Numbered from the stretch's first letter, positions 26,392 through 36,039 are shown. The stretch is DNA of 64,000 nt from Massilia rhizosphaerae (GCF_016093545.1 NZ_JADKYX010000007.1:124001-188000), one strand, 5' to 3'. The notes: generated from the sequence alone by a model not told the origin. Program-made: numbers and translations.

Positions 26392-29256
26392 ATGAAGATT
26401 TTTAATGGCAAGCACGCACGTAACGTCAATGGCGCACTTGTATTCAAGCTGAGCCCGGTGGCCGCCGGTTGCGCCGTGTTCCTGTCGGCACTCGGCACCA
26501 ATGTGTATGCCCAGGACGCCACCACGCAGGCCGTGCAGACGACGGACGCCAACGGCAATCCGATCAGCCAGGTGACCGTGACCGGCATCCGCCGCGGCAT
26601 CGAAGCGGCAATTTCGATCAAGAAGAATTCGAACTCCATCGTCGAAGCGATTTCGGCGGAAGACATCGGCAAGCTGCCGGATGCGACGGTCGCCGAGTCG
26701 ATCTCGCGCCTGCCGGGCGTGACGGCGCAGCGCGACAAGTCGTCGGGCCGCGCGTCCGCGATATCCGTGCGCGGCCTGTCGCCGGACTTCAACGGCACGC
26801 TGCTGAACGGCCGCGAGCAGGCGTCCGCCGGCGACAGCCGCGGCGTCAAGTTCGACCTGTACCCGGCCGAGATGCTGGGCACCATCACCATCTACAAATC
26901 GCCGGACGCCAGCCTGATGGGCCAGGGCATCGCCTCGACGATCGACCAGCGCACCGTGATGCCGCTGGACTTCGCCAAGCGCACCGTCGCCGTCGGCTAC
27001 AAGGCCATGCGCTTCGGTGAGCACAACAACGGTCTCGGGACCGGCTCCGGCTACCGCAGCACCCTGACCTACATCGACCAGTTCGCCAACCGCACGATCG
27101 GCGTGGCCCTGGGCGCGGTCAAGTTCAACGACACCGGCGCCGAACAGTTCCAGGCCGATGGCTGGGGCGGCGGCGCGGGTTCGACCATGTACAACGGCCA
27201 GAGCGTCAAGGTGCCGAACGGCTTCAAGACGGACGTGCAGCGCGACCCGCAGACGAACAAGGGCGTGATGGGCATCCTGCAGTTCCGCCCGAACAAGGAC
27301 TTCCTCACCACCGTCGACCTGTTCCACTCGAAGAACACCGACAACACCAAGAAGACCGGCCTGGAAGGCTCCGTCTGCGGCAGCACCGGCTCGTACGATC
27401 CGAACGGCGTGCTGACCAACGCCACCATCGTCGACGGCGTCGCCACGTCGGGCACCTGCTCGAACTTCAAGGGCGACGTGCGCAACCACATCGAGGCCGT
27501 GACCGACACCCTGAATTCCTGGGGCATCAACAGCCGCCTGCGCCACGACGGCTGGACCGTGACCGGCGACGTGGCCGGCTCGAAGGTCAAGCACGACTCG
27601 AGCCGCTATGAAACGACGGCCGGCCAGCCGGGCGATGCCACGAACCTCTCCACCATCTCGTGGACCGGCTACAACGGCAACGACAACCTGGCGCCGAAAT
27701 ACACGACGTCGCTCAACTACGCCGACCGCGGCCAGGTCGTCCTGACCGACCACGCCGGCTGGGGTGGCGGCCTGACCGGCAACCCGCAGGCCGGCTACGT
27801 GGCCGTGGGCGTGACGACCGACGAGATCAAGTCGGGCCGCCTGTCCGCCAAGCATGATCTGGAGCTGGGTCCGCTGACCTCCGTCGAATTCGGCGTCAAC
27901 CGCACCAACCGCACCAAGGGCCGCGACCAGAACGAAGGCAACCTGGTCGTCGGCACGGGTCCGTACGGTTCGGCACCGGTGCCGGGCACGGACGTCGTCG
28001 TGACGCCGCAGTCGGGCATCCCGGTCGTCGCCTGGAACCCGCTCGGTTCGCTGGGCACGATTTATCAGCTGCTGCCGAAAGTCGACCAGCCGATCCAGAC
28101 GGACAAGAACTGGGATGTGTCGGAAAAAGTCTCGACCGGCTACCTGATGGGCAACCTGGAAGGCGAGCTGTTCGGCCTGTCCTACCGCGGCAACATCGGC
28201 GCGCAGTACATCCACACGAACCAGAGCTCGACCGGCACCGTCGTCGACACGAGCAAGTGCGCCGGCGTCGCCGGCCAGGCTTGCCCGGCCTACGCGGTCC
28301 AGGGCCACCACTCGTACAACGACTTCCTGCCGAGCATGAACCTGGGCTTCGAACTGCCGTACGACCAGATGCTGCGTTTCGGCCTGGGCAAGACGCTGTC
28401 GCGCTCCAAGATGAACGACATGCGTCCGGGCGGCGGCGTGAGCCTGAACACGTCGTTCCGCGAGGGTCCGATCCTGTCGGGCAGCGCGGGCAATCCGAAC
28501 CTGGAACCGTTCCGTGCGAAGGCACTGGATCTGTCGTGGGAAAAATACTTCTCGGTTAACGGTGCCAAGGGCTACGTGGCCGCGGCCGCCTTCTACAAGA
28601 AGCTCGACACCTACGTGCTGACCGTGCCGAAGACCGTCGACTTCGCGACGACGGGCCTGCTGAGCGCCAAGACCCCGCTGCCGGCGTCCGGTCCGCACGC
28701 CGGCTCGACCGTCGGTATCCTGAACACCCCGGTCAACGGTTCGGGCGGCAACATCAAGGGTATCGAGCTGTCGGCGTCGCTGCCGTTCGCCATGGTGACC
28801 AAGTACCTGAACGGTTTCGGTGTCGAGGTCAACTATTCGAACACCCTGAGCTCGGTGAGCCTGTTGACCACCGGCCTGACCGTGGAAGACACGGGCGGTC
28901 TCGCCTCGATGCCGCTGCCGGGCCTGTCGCATACGGTGACCAACGCTCGCGTCTACTATGAGAACGCCGGTTTCCGCGTCTCGGTGGCCGCCAAGAAGCG
29001 TGGCGATTTCCTGGGCGAGGTCAGCGACTTCCAGGACAACAACCAGCTCACCTTCATCCGTGGCAACACGACGGTGGATGCGCAGGTCAACTACGACTTC
29101 CCGAGCACGAGCGTGCTGAAGGGCTTGACGCTGTCGGGTGCGGTGAACAACTTCACGAACTCGCACTTCATCCGCTACGCCGGCAACCGCGACAGCATTG
29201 CGGAAGACATCAGCTTCGGCCGTACCTACAGCGTGGGCGCGAGCTACAAGTTCTGA
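26392..29256 (+). CDS. TonB-dependent receptor, Xanthomonas/Caulobacter type (oligosaccharide uptake)
   Basis: The 954-residue protein starts at 26392 with GAGGGGACAA upstream. The signal peptide (VAAGCAVFLSALGTNVYAQ) is followed by a short linker and the VTVTGIRRGIEAAISIK TonB-box/plug start. The plug continues with SAEDIGKLPD, ESISRLPG, ISVRGLSPDFNGTLLNGRE and YKSPDASLMGQG to about residue 200. The rest is a beta barrel ending in aromatic F (SVGASYKF). It is an outer-membrane active transporter, probably for maltodextrins given its neighbours. It is divergent from the SusA-like operon and followed by a halogenase gene. Confidence 0.92.
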   Translation: MKIFNGKHARNVNGALVFKLSPVAAGCAVFLSALGTNVYAQDATTQAVQTTDANGNPISQVTVTGIRRGIEAAISIKKNSNSIVEAISAEDIGKLPDATVAESISRLPGVTAQRDKSSGRASAISVRGLSPDFNGTLLNGREQASAGDSRGVKFDLYPAEMLGTITIYKSPDASLMGQGIASTIDQRTVMPLDFAKRTVAVGYKAMRFGEHNNGLGTGSGYRSTLTYIDQFANRTIGVALGAVKFNDTGAEQFQADGWGGGAGSTMYNGQSVKVPNGFKTDVQRDPQTNKGVMGILQFRPNKDFLTTVDLFHSKNTDNTKKTGLEGSVCGSTGSYDPNGVLTNATIVDGVATSGTCSNFKGDVRNHIEAVTDTLNSWGINSRLRHDGWTVTGDVAGSKVKHDSSRYETTAGQPGDATNLSTISWTGYNGNDNLAPKYTTSLNYADRGQVVLTDHAGWGGGLTGNPQAGYVAVGVTTDEIKSGRLSAKHDLELGPLTSVEFGVNRTNRTKGRDQNEGNLVVGTGPYGSAPVPGTDVVVTPQSGIPVVAWNPLGSLGTIYQLLPKVDQPIQTDKNWDVSEKVSTGYLMGNLEGELFGLSYRGNIGAQYIHTNQSSTGTVVDTSKCAGVAGQACPAYAVQGHHSYNDFLPSMNLGFELPYDQMLRFGLGKTLSRSKMNDMRPGGGVSLNTSFREGPILSGSAGNPNLEPFRAKALDLSWEKYFSVNGAKGYVAAAAFYKKLDTYVLTVPKTVDFATTGLLSAKTPLPASGPHAGSTVGILNTPVNGSGGNIKGIELSASLPFAMVTKYLNGFGVEVNYSNTLSSVSLLTTGLTVEDTGGLASMPLPGLSHTVTNARVYYENAGFRVSVAAKKRGDFLGEVSDFQDNNQLTFIRGNTTVDAQVNYDFPSTSVLKGLTLSGAVNNFTNSHFIRYAGNRDSIAEDISFGRTYSVGASYKF

Positions 29257-29260
29257 GGCT

Positions 29261-29328
29261 GTGGGTGGGCACCCACGCGTGACGCCGACACAACGCGAAC
29301 GTCACGCGTGGGCGGAGGGCCGCCCACC
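29261..29328. repeat. Inverted repeat after TonB receptor 1, variant of the dispersed palindrome
   Basis: GTGGGTGGGCACCCACGCGTGACG is followed after a short gap by CGTCACGCGTGGGC and GGCGGAGGGCCGCCCACC. The outer arms (CCCACGCGTGACG/CGTCACGCGTGGG) can pair as a 13-bp stem, and inner hairpins exist. It may slow or stop transcription after the receptor gene. Confidence 0.55.
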
Positions 29329-29353
29329 CAACGCGACGATACGGTTAAACTGG

Positions 29354-29390
29354 ACACCCCTGCCGGCCCTGGTCAGCAGGGGTGTTTTTT
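29354..29390 (+). terminator. Rho-independent terminator after TonB receptor 1
   Basis: ACACCCCTGC pairs with GCAGGGGTGT across a 12-base loop and is followed by TTTTTT. It ends 19 bases before the halogenase ATG, so the halogenase may be transcribed by read-through or from a promoter not seen here. Confidence 0.75.
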
Positions 29391-29408
29391 CATGATCGCG
29401 GGACGAAC

Positions 29409-30920
29409 ATGCAAGTACCACACCTGAACACCATCGTCATCGTCGGCGGCGGCACCGCCGGCTGGATGACCGCCACCGCCCTGGCCACCGCGCTGCGCGG
29501 CCGCTACCGCATCCGCCTCGTCGAGTCCGACGAGATCGGCATCGTCGGCGTGGGCGAGGCCACCATCCCGATGATCCAGCGCTTCAATACCGTCGCCGGC
29601 ATCGACGAGGCCGAGTTTCTGCGGGCCACCAACGGCACCTTCAAGCTCGGCGTCGAATTCGTCAACTGGGGCCGCCTGGGCGACCGCTACACGCACGGCT
29701 TCGGGCGCATGGGCCAGGACCTGTGGATGGTCGGCTTCGAGCAGTACTGGCACAAGATGCGCGCACTGGGCAAGGCGCGCGACCTGGCCGATTACTCGAT
29801 CACGCGCGCGGCCGCCCGCGCCAATAAATTCATGCAGCCGCGCACGGACCTGGGCAATTCGCCGCTGGCCGACATCAACTACGCCTACCATTTCGACGCC
29901 AGCCTGTACGCGCGCCACTTGCGCAAGCTGTCCGAAAGCCGCGGCGTCGAGCGCACCGAGGGCAAAATCGTGCGCGTGACGCAGCGTGCCACGGACGGCC
30001 ACGTGGACGCCGTCGTGATGGAAAACGGCGAGCGCATCGAGGGTGACTTGTTCATCGACTGCTCGGGCTTCCGCGGCCTGCTGATCGAGCAGACGCTGGA
30101 AGCCGGCTTCGAGGACTGGAGTCATTGGCTGCCGTGCGACCGCGCGCTCGCGGTGCCGTGCGAACCGGTGCCCGCGCTCACGCCGTACACGCGCGCCACC
30201 GCGCACAAATCGGGCTGGCAGTGGCGCATTCCGCTGCAGAACCGCATCGGCAACGGCCATGTGTACTGCAGCCGCTACATCAGCGACGACGAGGCGGCGG
30301 CCGTGCTGTTGTCGAACCTGGACGGCAAGCCGCTGGCCGATCCGCGCCCGGTACGCTTCACGACCGGCATGCGCAAGAAGTCGTGGGACAAGAACGTCGT
30401 GGCGATCGGCCTGTCCAGCGGATTCCTGGAGCCGATCGAATCGACGAGCATCCACATGATCCAGGATGCGATCCAGCGCTTGCTGGACTACTTCCCGGAC
30501 CAGGGCTTCAGCCAGCCGGACGTGGACGCGTTCAACCGCCTGTCGCGCTTCCACTACGAGCGCATCCGCGACTTCATCATTCTGCATTACTACGCCAACC
30601 AGCGCGACGACGCCCCGTTCTGGCAGGCCTGCGCGCACATGGAGATCCCGGCCACGCTGCGCGAAAAGATCGACCTGTTCCGCACGCACGGCCGCCTGCG
30701 CCGCGTCGACAGCGAACTGTTCACCGAGGTCGGCTGGCTGCAGGTGCTCATCGGCCAGAACATCCACCCCGAGGCCTATCACCCGCTGGTGGACGTGCAG
30801 TCGGAAGAGGGCATCCAGGAGTACATGGACGGCGTGGCCGACGTGATCCGCCAGTGCGTCGATTTCATGCCGGATCACGCCCAGTTCGTCGCCGAGTATT
30901 GCCAAGCCCCCAAGATGTAA
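29409..30920 (+). CDS. Flavin-dependent tryptophan-halogenase family protein
   Basis: The 503-residue protein starts at 29409 behind GCGGGACG. It has the FAD loop VIVGGGTAGWMTA (about 10-22) and the lysine of TFKLGVEF, the position of the catalytic Lys in PrnA-type enzymes. The family signature WxWxIP appears as WQWRIP at about residue 271, and LEPIESTSIHMIQ is the conserved C-terminal block. With reduced flavin, O2 and halide it would halogenate an aromatic such as indole or tryptophan. Such genes commonly sit beside TonB receptors in Xanthomonas-like sugar loci, where the true substrate is unknown. No flavin reductase is next to it. Confidence 0.9.
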   Translation: MQVPHLNTIVIVGGGTAGWMTATALATALRGRYRIRLVESDEIGIVGVGEATIPMIQRFNTVAGIDEAEFLRATNGTFKLGVEFVNWGRLGDRYTHGFGRMGQDLWMVGFEQYWHKMRALGKARDLADYSITRAAARANKFMQPRTDLGNSPLADINYAYHFDASLYARHLRKLSESRGVERTEGKIVRVTQRATDGHVDAVVMENGERIEGDLFIDCSGFRGLLIEQTLEAGFEDWSHWLPCDRALAVPCEPVPALTPYTRATAHKSGWQWRIPLQNRIGNGHVYCSRYISDDEAAAVLLSNLDGKPLADPRPVRFTTGMRKKSWDKNVVAIGLSSGFLEPIESTSIHMIQDAIQRLLDYFPDQGFSQPDVDAFNRLSRFHYERIRDFIILHYYANQRDDAPFWQACAHMEIPATLREKIDLFRTHGRLRRVDSELFTEVGWLQVLIGQNIHPEAYHPLVDVQSEEGIQEYMDGVADVIRQCVDFMPDHAQFVAEYCQAPKM

Positions 30921-30929
30921 GTCCACGAC

Positions 30930-30953
30930 GGGTGCCGCGGCCTGGCGGCACCC
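30930..30953 (+). terminator. Hairpin after the halogenase gene
   Basis: GGGTGCCGC pairs with GCGGCACCC over a 6-base loop, 10 bases after the stop. There is no clear T-run, so termination would be weak or Rho-dependent. Confidence 0.35.
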
Positions 30954-31029
30954 GCATGTTCCCGCCCCCCTCCGCCATGGCCGCCGGCACGCGCCGCTGC
31001 CGCACTGCGTCTGCTTTTTCTCGGTAATT

Positions 31030-31044
31030 TGTACTCGAACTACA
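31030..31044. promoter_or_regulatory. HexR-like operator 5, before TonB receptor 2
   Basis: TGTACT-CGA-ACTACA matches 11 of 12 arm positions. It lies 102 bases upstream of the TTGACA of the receptor 2 promoter. The rest of the 347-base gap (30921-31267) holds that promoter and no gene. Confidence 0.65.
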
Positions 31045-31143
31045 TTTGCTTCATATATGTATTTACTCAATCTGCGTAAAAATCGCAGGATATGGCGCAG
31101 ATCGTGAGCAAAAACGACAAATACTTCACTAAATTTCTGGTTT

Positions 31144-31176
31144 CGTTGACATGCAATCTAGTTTTAATACAGAATC
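31144..31176 (+). promoter_or_regulatory. Promoter block of TonB receptor 2
   Basis: CGTTGACA, 10 bases, then TTTTAATACAGAATC, the same order and spacing as at 26253-26285. It lies 91 bases before the ATG. Confidence 0.6.
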
Positions 31177-31267
31177 GATCGCGAACGTTTCAGCCCGTGG
31201 CCGGCGCCTGCTTCGGCAAAAGGCTGACGTTCCTCTGATAAGCAAACCGATTTTGTCGAGGGGACAC

Positions 31268-33931
31268 ATGAAGATTACGAAGGGGCCGCACGCGCCCGCA
31301 TTCCAACCGAGCCCGGTCGCCGTGGGCTGTGCCGTCTTCCTGGCGCTCGCGGGCGCGCAGGCGTCCGCGCAGACGCAGGGTGCCGAGGGCGCCCAGGCGG
31401 CGCCGGTGGCCACCGTCACCGTCACGGGCATCCGCCGCAGTATCGAGGATGCGATCGCCGTCAAGCGCGATTCGACCAGCATCGTCGAAGCCATCTCCGC
31501 CGAGGACATCGGCAAGCTGCCGGACATCAGCATCGCCGAATCGCTGGCGCGCCTGCCGGGCCTGTCGGCGCAACGCGTCAACGGCCAGGCGCAGCAGATC
31601 AGCATCCGCGGCACGTCGGGCGACCTGTCGACCGCGCTGCTGAACGGCCGCGAACAGGTCAGCACGAGCCCGAACCGCATCGTCGAGTACGACCAGTACC
31701 CGTCCGAACTGATCAACGCCGTCACCGTCTACAAGACGGCGGACGCCGCCCTCGTCGGCCAGGGCCTGTCCGGCACGGTCGACCTGCAGACGATCAAGCC
31801 GCTGTTGCTGCGCGAACGCGTCATCACGCTGAACGCGCGCGGCGAACGGAACGGCATGGGCAAGATCAGCGCGGGTTCGCCGGACACCGGCAGCCGCGTC
31901 AGCGCGTCGTACGTCGATCAGTTCTTCAATCGCACGCTGGGCGTGGCGGTCGGCTATGCCCGCGCCGACAAGCCGAACGTGTCGAAACAGTTCGAGACCT
32001 GGGACTGGGTCGACAACACCACGGCCGTGCCGGGCAAGACCGTCAAGGTCCCGAAAGGCATCAAGTCGCTGGCGCAGACCGGCAACCAGGTGCGCGACGG
32101 CCTGATGGGCGTCGTCGAATGGCACCCGATGCGCGAATTCACGTCCACCGTCGACGCCTACCACTCGCGCTTCAAGCAGGACGAAGACCGCCGCGGCATG
32201 GAAGTCCAGCTGACGGACGACGGCAACGTCACGTTCGCGCCGGGCTCGATCAACGGCAACGGCATCATGACGGCCGGCACCGCCAACAACGTCAACCCGG
32301 TGGTGCGCAACAACCACTTCCACCAGACCGATACGCTGTCGGCCTACGGCTGGAACAACAAATACATCGCGGGCGACTGGACCTTCGTCGCGGACCTGAG
32401 CCACTCGCAGGCCGACCACCGGGAAGAGCTCGACGAGATCAACACCGGTCCCGCATCGCGCCAGACGATGACGTTCGACTACGCGAACGGCACCGTGCCG
32501 GCCATCGGCCTGACGGGCGTGTACGACGACCCGTCGCAGCTGGCCATCGGCGGCCAGTACGGCGACGGCTACGTCAACGCGCCGCACCTGAAAGACAAGC
32601 TGAATTCGTTCCGAGTCAGCGCCGAATACCGCTTCGACAGCAGGTTGTTCAACAGCGTCGAAGTGGGCTTCAATTCGTCCAAGCGCGACAAGGAAAAGCA
32701 CCACCTCGAGACGGGCTTCACCAAGCTGGGCAACGGCGCCATCGCCGCCGGCGCCGTCAACGGCTCGCAGTCGCTGTACGCGCTGCCGGATACGCTGAGC
32801 TGGGATATCCCGGCCGTGCTGTCGCAGAATTTTGCGCCGTACACGCCGGCCGTGCTGGTGCCGTGGGGCGCGACCAAGAACTGGACGATCACCGAGAAAG
32901 TCCAGACCGGCTACGCCAAGCTGAACATCGACACCGAGCTGCTGTCGATGCCGCTGCGCGGCAACGTCGGCATCCAGGCCGTGCACACGGACCAGAGCTC
33001 GACCGCGCAGACGCTGCGCGCCTGGCCGTTCGCCGACCTGGTGCCGCTCACCGACGGCAAGAAGTACAACGATTACCTGCCGAGCCTGAACCTGATCTGG
33101 AGCCTGCCGGACCAGCAGATCGTGCGTTTCGGCGCCAACAAGACGCTGGCGCGTCCGCGCCTCGATCAGCTGAACGCGTCGCGTGAAGTCGGCCTGACGC
33201 ACCAGAGCACCGGTACGCCTTACGGCAACGGCGGCAATGCCCAGCTCGACCCGTGGCGCGCGAACGCGGTCGACCTGTCGTGGGAAAAATACTTCGGCAA
33301 CAAGGGGTACGTGCAGGCGGCGGGCTTTTATAAAGACCTGAAGTCCTACATCTACACCGTCACGGGTCCGCGCGACTTCTCCGAATATCACCTGCAGGGC
33401 GCGACGAGCAATATCGGCACGATGACCCAGCCGCAAAACGGCAAGGGCGGCAAGCTGGAAGGGCTGGAACTGGCCGCGTCGGTGCCGCTGGACATGTTCA
33501 CGCCCGTGCTCAGCGGCTTTGGCGTGACGGCCAACGCGGCGTTCACGACCAGCGAGATCTCGATCAAGAACCAGAGCTTCGGCGACATGGGCATCCCGCT
33601 GCCGGGCCTGTCGAAGCGCGTGTTCAACGTGACGGCCTACTATGAGGACAACGGCTTCTCGGCCCGCGTCAGCGAGCGTTACCGCAGCGACTACGTGGCC
33701 GAGATCGGCGGCATCGGCGGCGCCACCGAGCTGACGTTCACGAAGCCGGACCGCGTCGTCGACCTGCAGCTCGGCTACGACTTCAAGTCGGTCAAGGGCC
33801 TGTCCGTGCTGTTCCAGGTGAACAACCTCACCGACACGGCGTTCCAGACCTATTCCGGCACGACGGACCGTCCGCGCGGCTACACGAAGTACGGCCGCCA
33901 GATGCTGTTCGGCTTTAACTACAAGCTGTAA
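31268..33931 (+). CDS. TonB-dependent receptor, Xanthomonas/Caulobacter type (second copy)
   Basis: The 887-residue protein starts with the same MKI/GGGGACA context as receptor 1. The signal peptide (VAVGCAVFLALAGAQASAQ) is followed by VTVTGIRRSIEDAIAVKRDSTS and a plug with SAEDIGKLPD, AESLARLPGL, ISIRGTSGDLSTALLNGRE and YKTADAALVGQGLSG. The barrel ends in FGFNYKL. It is a diverged paralogue of receptor 1, so the two may take different glucan sizes or branch types. It has its own promoter and operator and a terminator downstream. Confidence 0.92.
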   Translation: MKITKGPHAPAFQPSPVAVGCAVFLALAGAQASAQTQGAEGAQAAPVATVTVTGIRRSIEDAIAVKRDSTSIVEAISAEDIGKLPDISIAESLARLPGLSAQRVNGQAQQISIRGTSGDLSTALLNGREQVSTSPNRIVEYDQYPSELINAVTVYKTADAALVGQGLSGTVDLQTIKPLLLRERVITLNARGERNGMGKISAGSPDTGSRVSASYVDQFFNRTLGVAVGYARADKPNVSKQFETWDWVDNTTAVPGKTVKVPKGIKSLAQTGNQVRDGLMGVVEWHPMREFTSTVDAYHSRFKQDEDRRGMEVQLTDDGNVTFAPGSINGNGIMTAGTANNVNPVVRNNHFHQTDTLSAYGWNNKYIAGDWTFVADLSHSQADHREELDEINTGPASRQTMTFDYANGTVPAIGLTGVYDDPSQLAIGGQYGDGYVNAPHLKDKLNSFRVSAEYRFDSRLFNSVEVGFNSSKRDKEKHHLETGFTKLGNGAIAAGAVNGSQSLYALPDTLSWDIPAVLSQNFAPYTPAVLVPWGATKNWTITEKVQTGYAKLNIDTELLSMPLRGNVGIQAVHTDQSSTAQTLRAWPFADLVPLTDGKKYNDYLPSLNLIWSLPDQQIVRFGANKTLARPRLDQLNASREVGLTHQSTGTPYGNGGNAQLDPWRANAVDLSWEKYFGNKGYVQAAGFYKDLKSYIYTVTGPRDFSEYHLQGATSNIGTMTQPQNGKGGKLEGLELAASVPLDMFTPVLSGFGVTANAAFTTSEISIKNQSFGDMGIPLPGLSKRVFNVTAYYEDNGFSARVSERYRSDYVAEIGGIGGATELTFTKPDRVVDLQLGYDFKSVKGLSVLFQVNNLTDTAFQTYSGTTDRPRGYTKYGRQMLFGFNYKL

Positions 33932-33953
33932 CCGGGTTCCGACCCAGTCCGCA

Positions 33954-33989
33954 TGCCCCTTGCCGTTGTTGCGGCAAGGGGCATTTTTC
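33954..33989 (+). terminator. Rho-independent terminator after TonB receptor 2
   Basis: ATGCCCCTTGCCG pairs with CGGCAAGGGGCAT over a short loop and is followed by TTTTT. It separates the receptor gene from deaD. Confidence 0.85.
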
Positions 33990-34074
33990 ATGGACGCCGC
34001 GGCAAATAAACCTGAACCCCGGCGTGCGAAGGAGTAAACTGCAGGTTTGCTTACGATTTTTGAAAATACTTTCC

Positions 34075-35811
34075 ATGCACGACACACAGCTCCAGACGTT
34101 CGCCGACCTCGACCTCCCGGCCCCCATCCTCAAGGCATTGAAGGAGGTCGGCTACGAGACGCCGTCGCCGATCCAGGCGGCCACCATCCCTCTCCTGATG
34201 GAAGGCCGCGACGTGCTGGGGCAGGCGCAGACGGGCACCGGCAAGACGGCCGCCTTCGCGCTGCCCGTGCTGGCGCAGATCGACGTCAAGAGCCCGGCCG
34301 TGCAGGCCCTCGTGCTCGCGCCCACGCGCGAGCTGGCGATCCAGGTGGCCGAAGCGTTCCAGAGCTATGCCGCGCACCTCGAGAACTTCCACGTGCTGCC
34401 GATCTACGGCGGCCAGAGCTACGGCCCGCAATTGTCCGCGCTGCGTCGCGGCGTGCAGGTCGTCGTCGGCACGCCGGGCCGCGTCATCGATCACATCGAA
34501 AAAGGTTCGCTCGACCTGTCGCAGCTGAAGACCCTCGTGCTGGACGAGGCCGACGAAATGCTGCGCATGGGGTTCATCGACGACGTCGAGCACATCCTGC
34601 AGCAGACCCCGGAAACGCGCCAGACCGCGCTGTTCTCGGCCACGATGCCGCCGCAGATCAAGCGCATCGCCAAGACCTACCTGCACGAGCCGAAGGAGGT
34701 GACGGTCGCCGCCAAGACGACGACGGCCACCAACATCACGCAGCGCTACTGGCTGGTCGCCGGCCTGCAGAAGCTGGACGCGCTCACGCGCATCCTGGAA
34801 GCCGAGCCGTTCGACGGCATGATCGTGTTCGCGCGCACGAAGCTCGGCACCGAGGAACTGGCGGCCAAGCTGCAGGCGCGCGGCTTCGCGGCGGCGGCCA
34901 TCAACGGCGACATGGCGCAGCAACAGCGCGAGCGCACCATCGAGCAGCTCAAGAACGGCAAGATCGACATCCTCGTCGCCACCGACGTCGCCGCGCGCGG
35001 CCTGGACGTGGAGCGCATCAGCCACGTGATCAACTACGACGTGCCGTCCGATCCGGAAAGCTACACGCACCGCATCGGCCGCACGGGCCGCGCGGGCCGC
35101 AGCGGCGACGCGATCCTGTTCATCACGCCGCGCGAACGGGGCCTGCTGAAGGCGATCGAACGCGCCACGCGCCAGCCGGTGGCGCCCCTCGCGCTGCCGA
35201 CCATCAAGGCCGTCAACGAAGTGCGCATCACCCGCTTCAAGGAGCAGATCGGGCAGACGCTGGCCGCGGGCGGCCTGGACGTGTTCCGCTCCCTGATCGA
35301 GGAATACGAGCGTGAACAGAACGTGCCCGCGACCGACATCGCGGCCGCGCTGGCCAAGCTGTATCGCGGCGACGAGCCGCTGTTGCTGGAAAAGCCGGAG
35401 CGCGAGCCCAAGCCGGACGTCCACGAGCCGCGCGAACGCGAAACGCGCCAGGAGCGCCCGGCCCGCGCCGGCCGCGAAACCTTCAAGAAAGAGCGCATCG
35501 TACGCGCGCCGGAACCGGGCATGGCCACGTACCGCATCGAGGTGGGCCACTTCCACGGCGTCAAGCCGGGCAATATCGTGGGCGCGATCGCCAACGAAGG
35601 CGGCATCGCGGCGCGCGACATCGGCCGCATCGAGATCTACGACGACTTCAGCACGCTCGACATGCCGGCCGACCTGCCGCGCGACCTGGTCGACCACCTG
35701 AAAAAAGTGTGGGTCGCGGGCCAGCAACTCGCCATCACGCGCGACGGCGAGGAACCGCCCGAGAAAAAGCCGGCGAAGCGCAAGTTCGCCGACAAAAAGC
35801 CCCGCAAATAA
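34075..35811 (+). CDS. deaD: DEAD-box RNA helicase, DeaD/CsdA type
   Basis: The 578-residue protein has the Q motif (ETPSPIQAATIP), Walker A AQTGTGKT (about residue 48), PTRELAIQ, DEAD (about 157), SAT, and a C-terminal RecA domain with ATDVAARGLDV and HRIGRTGRAGR. A basic linker and a DbpA-type RNA-binding domain at about 480-555 (YRIEVGHFHGVKPGNIVGAI) mark it as DeaD/CsdA. It remodels RNA in ribosome assembly and mRNA decay, often in the cold. The start at 34075 lacks a clear Shine-Dalgarno; AAGGAG lies about 40 bases upstream. Confidence 0.93.
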   Translation: MHDTQLQTFADLDLPAPILKALKEVGYETPSPIQAATIPLLMEGRDVLGQAQTGTGKTAAFALPVLAQIDVKSPAVQALVLAPTRELAIQVAEAFQSYAAHLENFHVLPIYGGQSYGPQLSALRRGVQVVVGTPGRVIDHIEKGSLDLSQLKTLVLDEADEMLRMGFIDDVEHILQQTPETRQTALFSATMPPQIKRIAKTYLHEPKEVTVAAKTTTATNITQRYWLVAGLQKLDALTRILEAEPFDGMIVFARTKLGTEELAAKLQARGFAAAAINGDMAQQQRERTIEQLKNGKIDILVATDVAARGLDVERISHVINYDVPSDPESYTHRIGRTGRAGRSGDAILFITPRERGLLKAIERATRQPVAPLALPTIKAVNEVRITRFKEQIGQTLAAGGLDVFRSLIEEYEREQNVPATDIAAALAKLYRGDEPLLLEKPEREPKPDVHEPRERETRQERPARAGRETFKKERIVRAPEPGMATYRIEVGHFHGVKPGNIVGAIANEGGIAARDIGRIEIYDDFSTLDMPADLPRDLVDHLKKVWVAGQQLAITRDGEEPPEKKPAKRKFADKKPRK

Positions 35812-35822
35812 AAACCCGCCTT

Positions 35823-36039
35823 AATTCGGGGTCAGAGCACATTTTGTTTGAAATTCGGGGTCAGAGCACATTTCTCGGCAATTGATCCGAGGAAGTAATC
35901 GTTCGCAGACCGCAGGCGGACGTGCGAGCTCGAGGGCTCGAATCCGGTTGGCCGAACGTCGAAAATTGCTCAGTAGCCGTTGCCCCAAAAAGTGCTCTGA
36001 CCCCGAATTTGGCAAAAAATATGCTCTGACCCCGAATTT
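35823..36039. repeat. Nested inverted-repeat element, MITE- or REP-like
   Basis: Two direct copies of AATTCGGGGTCAGAGCACA (35823-35841, 35852-35870) are matched by two inverted copies (TGCTCTGACCCCGAATTTG-type, 35992-36010 and 36022-36039). They enclose about 120 bases without a gene. The layout is that of a non-autonomous palindromic element mobilised in trans. It fills most of the gap between deaD and the sugar importer gene and ends exactly where the importer's operator begins. No transposase is encoded. Confidence 0.65.

Noticed and set aside
31151..31267. An earlier start for TonB receptor 2
   Set aside because: The extension runs over the promoter block shared with receptor 1. The ATG at 31268 has the same ribosome site and MKI start as its paralogue.
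35925..35960. A GGCTCGAATCC stretch resembling the T-arm of a tRNA
   Set aside because: No acceptor stem, anticodon arm or D-arm can be folded around it. It lies inside the inverted-repeat element.
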